A stretch of DNA of 6,886 nt from NCBI GenBank assembly GCA_023511755.1, contig JAIMAW010000024.1, positions 1 to 6,886 on the forward strand. Reading direction: 5' to 3'. Numbering within the stretch: position 1 is the stretch's first letter; each line of letters starts with the position of its first letter. Made by a program: the position numbers and the translations under genes. Under the pieces are notes generated by a model. That model saw only the letters and a program-made list of their open reading frames with translations. It did no database searches and was not told the origin of the DNA. Positions 1 through 5,023 of this stretch are shown piece after piece. The DNA is from Candidatus Pacearchaeota archaeon. Its GTDB lineage: Archaea > Nanobdellota > Nanobdellia > Pacearchaeales > UBA284.

Positions 1-634
1 CTCTTTTTTTAGCCTTTATCATCTGTCCCAAGGCAATCTTGAATTGTTTTAGATTTGGTAAAAGTTTTTTTGTCATTTTGCTTCCTAATCCACCAGATTC
101 AAATCGGTCTATAAAAACACTTTCCATACCGAGTTCGGTAGCTAATTTAATAACATCATACATTTGATTATGGTTTATAGACATAAGAACAGGAATGCAC
201 CTCACATCAAATCCCTCCTTTATATATCGTTTAATATTTAAAATAGTCTTTTTATATCCACCTTTACAACTTGTAAGGTAATCATGAGTTTTCTCATTAC
301 CATGTATTGGAATTCCCAGACAGGCAAGTTTGTCTGAAAGATTTTCCATATATCTTTTTCCATTAGTAACAATTGTTACAGAGGATGTTTCTGAAAGCAA
401 GTCGATATATTCATTTAATTTTTTAACTTTTAATAACGAGGGTTCTCCCCCAATAAGATAAACATTAGGAATATGTGCCTTCCTAACAGCTTCCACAATT
501 TTATCTATCTTCTCGTAATCTATTGAAGATTTTCGTTTAGGATTATAACAAAAAATACATCTAGAATTACATGTATAAGTAGTTTCTATATGAACAAGAT
601 GGGGAATGCTATAATAATTGATTGGCCTTGCCAT
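1..634 (-). CDS. Radical SAM protein, 3' end cut off by window edge
   Basis: This reading frame stays open from an ATG at 634 to the left edge (211 codons visible), so the C-terminus is missing. The cluster-binding motif CNSRCIFC is at residues 22-29 (Cys22, Cys26, Cys29). It is followed by YN and, at residues 60-66, by LIGGEPS, the GGEP motif that contacts S-adenosylmethionine. Further on are VTIVTNG (strand 3 region) and, near residue 180, a DRFESGGLGS stretch resembling the segment before a SPASM or twitch domain in peptide-modifying members. The family cleaves S-adenosylmethionine to start radical chemistry; the substrate here cannot be read from the visible part. No Shine-Dalgarno sequence sits at a proper distance from ATG 634. 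The frame continues upstream of it without a start codon (KKDCPYLHS before the Met), so the true N-terminus is uncertain and a frameshift with the small upstream frame is possible. A SPASM-type maturase is an inference; the radical SAM assignment is firm. Confidence 0.88.
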   Translation of the reverse strand, partial: MARPINYYSIPHLVHIETTYTCNSRCIFCYNPKRKSSIDYEKIDKIVEAVRKAHIPNVYLIGGEPSLLKVKKLNEYIDLLSETSSVTIVTNGKRYMENLSDKLACLGIPIHGNEKTHDYLTSCKGGYKKTILNIKRYIKEGFDVRCIPVLMSINHNQMYDVIKLATELGMESVFIDRFESGGLGSKMTKKLLPNLKQFKIALGQMIKAKKR

Positions 635-659
635 GGAATGTAGATAAGGACAATCCTTT

Positions 660-752
660 TTATTTCTTTTTGTTCTTGTTAGCTTGTTTCTTTGTTTTTA
701 TAGTTATGTTTTTTATTCTCTTGCTATCTAACACAGCCTTACATTTAGACAT
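660..752 (-). CDS. Small lysine-rich ORF upstream of the radical SAM gene
   Basis: This is a 30-residue frame starting MSKCKAVLDSKRIKNI and ending in a lysine- and asparagine-rich tail (QANKNKKK). It has one cysteine (Cys4) and one aspartate. A strong AAGGAGG lies 10 nt upstream of the ATG. A closer ATG at 759 opens only a 4-codon frame. The stop codon is 25 nt before the radical SAM ATG. Three readings are possible: a precursor peptide for the neighbouring radical SAM enzyme; a translated leader; or the genuine N-terminus of the radical SAM protein separated by a +1 shift in the A-rich stretch around 653-669. I do not recognise the peptide. The extreme basic tail is not typical of known precursor cores, which keeps confidence low. 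Confidence 0.35.
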   Translation of the reverse strand: MSKCKAVLDSKRIKNITIKTKKQANKNKKK

Positions 753-762
753 TTTTCATATG

Positions 763-769
763 CCTCCTT
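763..769 (-). promoter_or_regulatory. Strong Shine-Dalgarno sequence (AAGGAGG)
   Basis: The minus strand reads AAGGAGG here, a near-ideal complement to the 3' end of 16S rRNA. It is 3 nt from an ATG at 759 (4-codon frame) and 10 nt from the ATG at 752 (30-codon frame). It is one of only two clear Shine-Dalgarno sequences seen in the window. This argues that translation really starts here and not first at the radical SAM ATG at 634. Confidence 0.6.
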
Positions 770-778
770 AATAAATAG

Positions 779-795
779 TAAAGGTATCACCTTTA
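779..795. repeat. 17-bp perfect palindrome, candidate operator or small hairpin
   Basis: TAAAGGT at 779-785 is the exact reverse complement of ACCTTTA at 789-795, with a 3-base centre (ATC on the plus strand). It lies 9 bp upstream of the Shine-Dalgarno sequence of the small ORF, in a stretch with no convincing gene. The symmetry would suit a dimeric repressor or a short hairpin in the leader. No run of T follows closely enough to call it a terminator. Confidence 0.4.
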
Positions 796-895
796 TGAAA
801 TTTATCATTCTCATTCTTTACCCACCGAAGACTTAACAGAACTCCAAATACCGACAGAATAAGAGAAAAACAAAGGTTTTTTAATATTGCTTTTT

Positions 896-909
896 TGTAA
901 TTATTATAA
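896..909 (+). promoter_or_regulatory. Possible TATA-box region for the isomerase gene
   Basis: The sequence TGTAATTATTATAA lies about 40-50 nt upstream of the ATG at 949. This is a plausible distance for an archaeal TATA box with a short leader. AT-rich matches are frequent in this stretch, and another (TTTTTTAATATT) lies about 20 nt further upstream, so this is a weak call. Confidence 0.22.
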
Positions 910-948
910 CGAGAATTAAGAAAAGGGGACAGGAAAAAGTACTGTGTT

Positions 949-1818
949 ATGATGAATCGATTCAATAGGATATGCCACGATATCAAGAATCTGAAAATTC
1001 AAGGAGCAGAGAACGTCGCCAGGGCTGCTCTGAGAGCCCTGGCTATAAAGCATGACGCCTCTTCGGTAAGAAAGTTAATAGCATTGCGCCCTACAGAGCC
1101 ATGTTTGAAAAATTGTTTGAAATATGCGCTTTCTTTCACCGATGTACAAAAAGGGATAAAAGAAACTCTTAAGATAATGGATTCTGCTAGACAGGCAACA
1201 ATAAACTTTGGTTCAAGATTAATCCAAAATAATACGACAGTATTTACACATTGTCACAGCTCTACAGTTGTAGCCATAATGATAGAAGCGAAAAAACAAG
1301 GCAAAAAATTCCAGGTGTACAACACTGAAACAAGACCAAATTTCCAAGGGAGAATTACTGCAACCGAGCTTTTGAAGGCAAAAATCCCTGTAACAATGTT
1401 TATAGATTCCTCAGCTACTTCTGCCATAAAAGATTCAGACCTTTTCTTGTTCGGGGCCGATGCAATTACAGCGCAGGGTTCTATCATAAACAAGATAGGC
1501 AATAAGATGATGGCAGAGATTGCAGAAAAATATGATGTTCCGAGATATGCCTGCACTATCTCATGGAAATTTGACCCGAAGACCGCCCTTGGCTACATCG
1601 AGAAACTCGAATCCAGGGACGAGAGAGAGATATGGCCGAATAAGCCTAAAAAACTCAGAATAAGTAATGTTATTTTCGAAGAAGTTGGGGCGGATCTTAT
1701 AACAGGCATTGTGTCTGAAATAGGAGTTTTAGCGCCAAGCTCGTTTGTTGCAGAATTCTCGAAGAAGTACCCCTATCTCATAGAAAAACAGCAACCCATA
1801 ATCAAGCGGATTCCTTAA
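949..1818 (+). CDS. Ribose-1,5-bisphosphate isomerase (eIF2B-alpha-like family)
   Basis: This 289-residue protein belongs to the eIF2B alpha/beta/delta-MtnA-R15P isomerase superfamily. The N-terminus (IKNLKIQGAENVARAAL, residues 12-28) matches the usual helical start of archaeal members. The Rossmann-like part has THCHSSTV (residues 100-107) with Cys102, TETRPNFQG (126-134), and GADAI (169-173) with Asp171, followed by NKIG (181-184). In the Thermococcus enzyme the equivalent Cys and Asp are catalytic. The reaction converts ribose 1,5-bisphosphate to ribulose 1,5-bisphosphate, between AMP phosphorylase and form III RuBisCO in archaeal nucleoside salvage. The protein is about 30 residues shorter than the Thermococcus enzyme as I recall it, with the loss in the N-terminal helical domain. 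It stands alone on the plus strand, and its 3' end overlaps the prefoldin gene by 17 nt. The start is an ATG pair (949/952) with only a weak purine-rich leader. A translation-factor role is the common misannotation and is less likely. Confidence 0.87.
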   Translation: MMNRFNRICHDIKNLKIQGAENVARAALRALAIKHDASSVRKLIALRPTEPCLKNCLKYALSFTDVQKGIKETLKIMDSARQATINFGSRLIQNNTTVFTHCHSSTVVAIMIEAKKQGKKFQVYNTETRPNFQGRITATELLKAKIPVTMFIDSSATSAIKDSDLFLFGADAITAQGSIINKIGNKMMAEIAEKYDVPRYACTISWKFDPKTALGYIEKLESRDEREIWPNKPKKLRISNVIFEEVGADLITGIVSEIGVLAPSSFVAEFSKKYPYLIEKQQPIIKRIP

Positions 1819-2236
1819 TGTTCTTTTCCAGCTTGCTTATGCGCTGAAGTAAGGCATCTATTTCTTCAACAAGCTTGGCGTGAACATCGAGTGCCTGGTC
1901 TAGTTTGCTCTGTATTATCCTCTTTGCATCATCCAGGCTCTTTTTACATAGAATCCTAGAGCCAAGATCAATCAGCACATTGGAACTATCCTCTATTTTC
2001 GCTTCTACGAAAATTCCCGGGCCCATAGGTGCGAGCATTCTTACATTTTTCTTCACATCTTTCAACTCATCGAAAGAGAGTTGACATGCTTGCAGCTCAG
2101 CGATTTGTTTTTCTAGAATCGCTAAGCTCTGCTCTACCTCCTTTATTCTAGAATCAAGGAGATTGAATTCCACAATTTTTTTCTCTATGTTCTTTTTTTC
2201 ATCCTCTCTCGTTTTCTTGTCCAAATCGGTGCTCAT
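1802..2236 (-). CDS. pfdA: Prefoldin alpha subunit
   Basis: The 144-residue protein has the prefoldin alpha architecture. There is an N-terminal coiled coil (about 8-60), a central beta-hairpin region (about 64-98) with the family signature MLAPMGPGIFVEAKI and VLIDLGSRILCKKS, and a C-terminal coiled coil (about 99-142). Two alpha and four beta subunits form the jellyfish-shaped hexamer that binds unfolded polypeptides with the coil tips and passes them to the thermosome. The length is normal for archaea. The N-terminus carries about a dozen extra charged residues before the first heptads. The gene is the last of the same-strand block, 48 nt after the DUF106 gene, and no Shine-Dalgarno sequence is visible before its ATG, only AATAAAAA. 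Its stop codon lies inside the converging isomerase gene. Confidence 0.92.
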   Translation of the reverse strand: MSTDLDKKTREDEKKNIEKKIVEFNLLDSRIKEVEQSLAILEKQIAELQACQLSFDELKDVKKNVRMLAPMGPGIFVEAKIEDSSNVLIDLGSRILCKKSLDDAKRIIQSKLDQALDVHAKLVEEIDALLQRISKLEKNIKESA

Positions 2237-2240
2237 TTTT

Positions 2241-2264
2241 TATTGTTTGTCTAATCGTTTGTCT
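2241..2264 (-). repeat. Tandem 12-nt repeat in the prefoldin leader
   Basis: On the minus strand AGACAAACGATT is followed at once by AGACAAACAATA. This gives two 12-nt units sharing 10 of 12 bases, ending 4 nt before the pfdA start codon. It fills about half of the short gap after the DUF106 gene. It may be a duplication without function or a small unstructured leader. Confidence 0.5.
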
Positions 2265-2284
2265 GATTACTTATCGGATTTTAG

Positions 2285-2731
2285 TTAAAGTCTAAATAGC
2301 TTGCGGAAGAGTATGCTAGCGATAAAACTGAAAATAATGTAACAGAGAAGCCAACCAGCTCCGTCCCCGACTATAGGCAGATTAGCGCCCCACGAGATAA
2401 TGTTGCCTACCCCTGCCATGTCTGTATACAACACTCTCAGCCCGTAAAAAGCCAGTATTAGGGGGATAAAAGTAATTAGCATAGGTTTGAAAGAGAGCCT
2501 CATATTCTCCATGCTTGCATCCAGCATTTCTTTTTGCAATTTTTCTATTTTTTCAGGCTCGTTCTTGCTTGCTTTCATCTCTTCTCTCAATTTTTTCTGT
2601 TTTTCCTTAAGCTCATTCAGCCTTTTTTGATTGGTCAATTTCTTGTAAGCCAGTGTAAGCAAAAACGAGAGGACTAAGGAAAATACTATCATGCTAAACA
2701 ACGGGCTCCACTTCACAAATTCAACTAACAT
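2285..2731 (-). CDS. DUF106/EMC3-TMCO1-type membrane protein insertase
   Basis: This 148-residue membrane protein has the layout of the archaeal Oxa1/YidC-superfamily insertase (DUF106, related to EMC3, TMCO1 and YidC). TM1 is at about 8-30. A long charged cytoplasmic coiled coil follows at about 33-72 (QKRLNELKEKQKKLREEMK, then more K/E heptads). TM2 is at about 82-103 and TM3 at about 124-144, ending in a basic LFRKLFRL tail. The FKPMLITFIPLILAF segment and the GWLLCYIIFSF start of the last helix fit the family. Members bind translating ribosomes through the coiled coil and help place membrane proteins in the bilayer. Position directly after secY supports this role. The gene begins 10 nt after the secY stop and has its own Shine-Dalgarno sequence, which overlaps that stop. 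Family membership is clear; insertase activity is inferred. Confidence 0.88.
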   Translation of the reverse strand: MLVEFVKWSPLFSMIVFSLVLSFLLTLAYKKLTNQKRLNELKEKQKKLREEMKASKNEPEKIEKLQKEMLDASMENMRLSFKPMLITFIPLILAFYGLRVLYTDMAGVGNIISWGANLPIVGDGAGWLLCYIIFSFIASILFRKLFRL

Positions 2732-2737
2732 TTTTTT

Positions 2738-2743
2738 CTCCTT
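2738..2743 (-). promoter_or_regulatory. Shine-Dalgarno sequence of the DUF106 gene
   Basis: The minus strand reads AAGGAG, 6 nt before the ATG at 2731. Its first two bases are the last two of the secY stop codon TAA (2744-2742). It is the only clear Shine-Dalgarno sequence at a junction of the translation cluster. A ribosome finishing secY would therefore stop on the next gene's binding site. Confidence 0.7.
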
Positions 2744-4115
2744 AAGTTGCTATGAATTTTCTCGCTAAAGGATGCATATCAAGGGCGTGCTGCTGTGCTA
2801 TCTCTTCATAAAGCCTGTAGATGATCATTACACTTAGCAATATTCCAGTGCCTCTTACAAGCGCCCCAGTTATGTCCGCTAAGGAGGCAAGAAGTCCCAC
2901 CGCCGCCCCACCCATCACTGTCAAGGGCATGATGTATCTCGAGAGTATTGTTTCAATTACCCTTGGGTCTCGCCTGAATCCAGGTATCTGTAGCCCAGAG
3001 GCGGTTATCTGTTCTGCCTGGCTAGCGGGGTCCATACCAGAAGTCTTCATCCAGAACACAGAGAACATCACTGAAGCAGCGACCATAAACAAGATATAGA
3101 TCAAAGACTGCCACACCATCACTGGCATGAACGTGCCCTTGATTATATGTTCGACTATCCCAGCAGGCGGCGAACTTATCCAGAAAGCAAGCCCCGATAC
3201 AGGTATTCCATCTGGGGTAAAGCCGCCTAAAAACGTCGGATTCCCCGCAACTCTTTCAGCCAGTGTAGCAAGTAAATTTACATTTGCGTGCAACGCAGCA
3301 GCTAATATTACAGGAATGTTGCTTGTATAGAAAAAAGCGAGAGGCCATCTTACACTAAAGCCGCGGATACGGCCAAAAGAAAGTGGCACCTCTACTTTTA
3401 TCGCCTGGGTATAAACAACAATTATGAAAATGACGGCTGTTGCGGCTATAGCTGCAAATGCCACCGATGCCCCTATTGTGTCTGCATTAATGAGAGAGAA
3501 AATAAAAACAGGTATCTCCCCAACAGGTCGCAGAGTCTTTTCAGGCCCTAGGAAACCAAATGCTCTTACACAAAGCTGCCAGGCCACCCCCCCAACAATG
3601 AATAAGCCTACCCCGTTGCCAAAGCCCCATTTACTTATAACTTCATCCATTAGTATGACCATCACTCCGCCGAGGAAAAGCTGCACAACAAGGAGAGCTT
3701 CCATTCCCGGAATTGCCTGAAGGCCTTTCATCGCTACATACACCACTGCTTCGAAGATGCAGAAAAAAACAGCAAGTATCTTCTGCAAACCCTGGAAGAC
3801 TTTCTTTCCCTCAGCAGTCTTCAAATCCAGGCCAAGAAGTCCCGAACCAACAAGAAGTTGTAGTACTATGGATGCTGTAACAATAGGCCCTATCCCCAAA
3901 GACATCAGACTACCGAAACTTGCTCCTAGGATAATAGAGAGATATGTGAACCTGCTCAACGCATTCTGGCTCAGGCCGTAAAGGGGGATATTTGACAGGA
4001 TGAAGAAAAATATAAGTATGATAATGGTCCATTTGACTTTTACGCCGAATCCTACCCTTTTTTCAGCAGGGCCTTTTACTTCCGGCAAGTTTACAAGCAA
4101 ATCTTTTAAAGACAT
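2742..4115 (-). CDS. secY: Preprotein translocase subunit SecY
   Basis: The 457-residue protein is the channel subunit of the archaeal Sec61/SecYE-beta translocon in the cytoplasmic membrane. Ten hydrophobic helices can be placed: about 29-47, 76-92, 108-130, 140-157, 166-186, 216-238, 258-278, 328-354, 390-411 and 418-437. The stretch before TM2 (about 50-72, LSRFTYLSIILGASFGS) is the plug region. The 6/7 loop (VEVPLSFGRIRGFSVRWPL, about 241-259) and the 8/9 loop (MDPASQAEQITASGLQIPGF, 361-380) carry the conserved basic and polar residues that dock on the ribosome. The length is usual for archaea. The gene starts 21 nt after the uL15 stop, preceded by AATAAA and no Shine-Dalgarno sequence. 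Adenylate kinase, a frequent archaeal neighbour downstream of secY, is replaced here by the DUF106 insertase gene. Confidence 0.98.
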   Translation of the reverse strand: MSLKDLLVNLPEVKGPAEKRVGFGVKVKWTIIILIFFFILSNIPLYGLSQNALSRFTYLSIILGASFGSLMSLGIGPIVTASIVLQLLVGSGLLGLDLKTAEGKKVFQGLQKILAVFFCIFEAVVYVAMKGLQAIPGMEALLVVQLFLGGVMVILMDEVISKWGFGNGVGLFIVGGVAWQLCVRAFGFLGPEKTLRPVGEIPVFIFSLINADTIGASVAFAAIAATAVIFIIVVYTQAIKVEVPLSFGRIRGFSVRWPLAFFYTSNIPVILAAALHANVNLLATLAERVAGNPTFLGGFTPDGIPVSGLAFWISSPPAGIVEHIIKGTFMPVMVWQSLIYILFMVAASVMFSVFWMKTSGMDPASQAEQITASGLQIPGFRRDPRVIETILSRYIMPLTVMGGAAVGLLASLADITGALVRGTGILLSVMIIYRLYEEIAQQHALDMHPLARKFIAT

Positions 4116-4136
4116 TTTATTGAATTTTTTATTGCT

Positions 4137-4577
4137 CTATTGAATCTTCTCTATTTTGCCCCCTGATTTTTCTATTTTTTCTTTTACCTTTTTTGAGAAA
4201 CTGCTCGCCCGGATATTAAATTTGTCTCTCAATATACCATTACTTAACACCTTATAGCCCTTGAGCTCTATTTCTATCCCTTCGGGAGTTCTCTTTCCAA
4301 TACCCTCTTTTATCATTTTTTCAGCATGCTCCTGGATCTGTGAAAGGCTAATAACCTTGCTTTTTGCCTTCAGTTTCTTCATACTAGTGAAACCTCTTTT
4401 TCCCATGTAATCTGGAGCATATTTCCATACCCATGTTAGTTTTTGCCCTGCTCTTTTTCCTGTTCCTGCCATCCCCTTTCCGCCCTGCATTCCTTTCCCC
4501 CTATAGTTGTTTCTAGCACCCATGCCACAACTTCTTTTTCCCCTGATTCGTGAGCGTTTGTTCCTTTTTTTCTTCAT
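4137..4577 (-). CDS. rpl15: 50S ribosomal protein uL15
   Basis: The 146-residue protein is uL15 of the large subunit. The long basic, glycine-rich N-terminal arm (SRIRGKRSCGMGARNNYRGK, about 9-28, then GGKGMAGTGKRAGQK) threads into 23S rRNA. The globular part follows, with KRGFTSMKKLKAK (60-72) before the central helices and the C-terminal domain GIEIELKGYKVLSNGILRDK and VKEKIEKSGGKIEKI, typical of the nucleotide-fold-like end of the family. The length is normal for archaea. The start ATG is one base after the uL30 stop (TAAAATG), with no Shine-Dalgarno sequence, which suggests translation by reinitiation or direct coupling. A tail of lysine codons opens the gene (MKKKRNKRS). Confidence 0.97.
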   Translation of the reverse strand: MKKKRNKRSRIRGKRSCGMGARNNYRGKGMQGGKGMAGTGKRAGQKLTWVWKYAPDYMGKRGFTSMKKLKAKSKVISLSQIQEHAEKMIKEGIGKRTPEGIEIELKGYKVLSNGILRDKFNIRASSFSKKVKEKIEKSGGKIEKIQ

Positions 4578-4581
4578 TTTA
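4575..4581 (-). promoter_or_regulatory. Stop-start junction TAAAATG (uL30/uL15)
   Basis: The uL30 stop TAA and the uL15 start ATG are separated by a single A. The identical 7-mer occurs at uL18/uS5 (5861-5867) and eL19/uL18 (6366-6372). TAAAATG also spans the secY start, although there the real stop is further upstream. No Shine-Dalgarno sequence is visible at this site. A short backward step of the terminating ribosome would place it on the next start. Confidence 0.6.
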
Positions 4582-5019
4582 TAGCATCTTCATAATTAGC
4601 TCATTTATCTTTTCATTTTTCCCAAGGATTCCTACGGGGAACAATTTTCTAGTATCTTTTTTGAAGCCGCCTCTTGGGGGATGCAAAGAAAAGAATTTTT
4701 TAATGCCCAAGTCTTCCAATTTCTTCTTTCCTTGGATAATCTCTTTAGCAAAATTGTTTGCTGTTTTTTCTTCTATTTTTAGTGGCTTATTTCCAGGAAG
4801 CCTTGCTCTTTTGATAAGTAGGCCAATTAAAGTCTCTTCTGCGAGAGCACCATAAGATACATAATTTTGGATTTTTTTCAATTTTCCAGCTAACGCCGGC
4901 GTATCGTCAACAATTACACAAGCGAATTTTTTTCTTAATCTTAGTTTGTCTAACGTGTTTCTGACATCCGGTGGGACATTAACTTTGCCCCCTACTCTTA
5001 GAATTATTATTTTTGCCAT
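4579..5019 (-). CDS. rpl30: 50S ribosomal protein uL30 (archaeal form)
   Basis: The 146-residue protein is the archaeal/eukaryotic type of uL30, much longer than the bacterial one of about 60 residues. The N-terminal ferredoxin-like core (IIILRVGGKVNVPPDVRNTL, residues 4-23, then LRLRKKFACVIVDDTP to about 41) is followed by the archaeal C-terminal extension. That extension contains YGALAEETLIGLLIKRARL, a lysine-rich helix, and the conserved FSLHPPRGGFKKDTRK segment near 109-124. It binds 23S rRNA on the back of the large subunit. The ATG is four bases (AAAA) after the uS5 stop, and no Shine-Dalgarno sequence is seen. Placement between uS5 and uL15 is the standard spc order. Confidence 0.97.
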   Translation of the reverse strand: MAKIIILRVGGKVNVPPDVRNTLDKLRLRKKFACVIVDDTPALAGKLKKIQNYVSYGALAEETLIGLLIKRARLPGNKPLKIEEKTANNFAKEIIQGKKKLEDLGIKKFFSLHPPRGGFKKDTRKLFPVGILGKNEKINELIMKML

Positions 5020-5023
5020 TTTT

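Noticed and set aside
745..759. Four-codon frame (MKNV) starting at the ATG nearest the AAGGAGG
   Set aside because: The spacing of 3 nt is too short for efficient initiation and the peptide is trivial; the next ATG at 752 is more plausible, though a leader-peptide role cannot be excluded.
768..986. 72-codon minus-strand frame with one hydrophobic stretch (FSLILSVFGVLLSL), ending at the ribosome-binding site of the small ORF
   Set aside because: It has no ATG; the only starts are TTG/CTG, the first of them inside the isomerase gene on the other strand. It also covers the expected isomerase promoter. It might be a decayed small membrane-protein gene, but nothing supports that positively.
1254..1556. 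Minus-strand 100-codon frame inside the isomerase gene
   Set aside because: It lies opposite the most conserved catalytic part of the isomerase and has no family features.
949..1818. Annotation as translation initiation factor eIF2B alpha subunit
   Set aside because: Conserved catalytic Cys and Asp and the TETRP/NKIG motifs fit the sugar-phosphate isomerase; eIF2B as an exchange factor is not expected in archaea.
2821..3981. Several plus-strand frames of 67-98 codons opposite secY
   Set aside because: They are antisense shadows of a strongly conserved membrane protein gene and have no recognisable domains.
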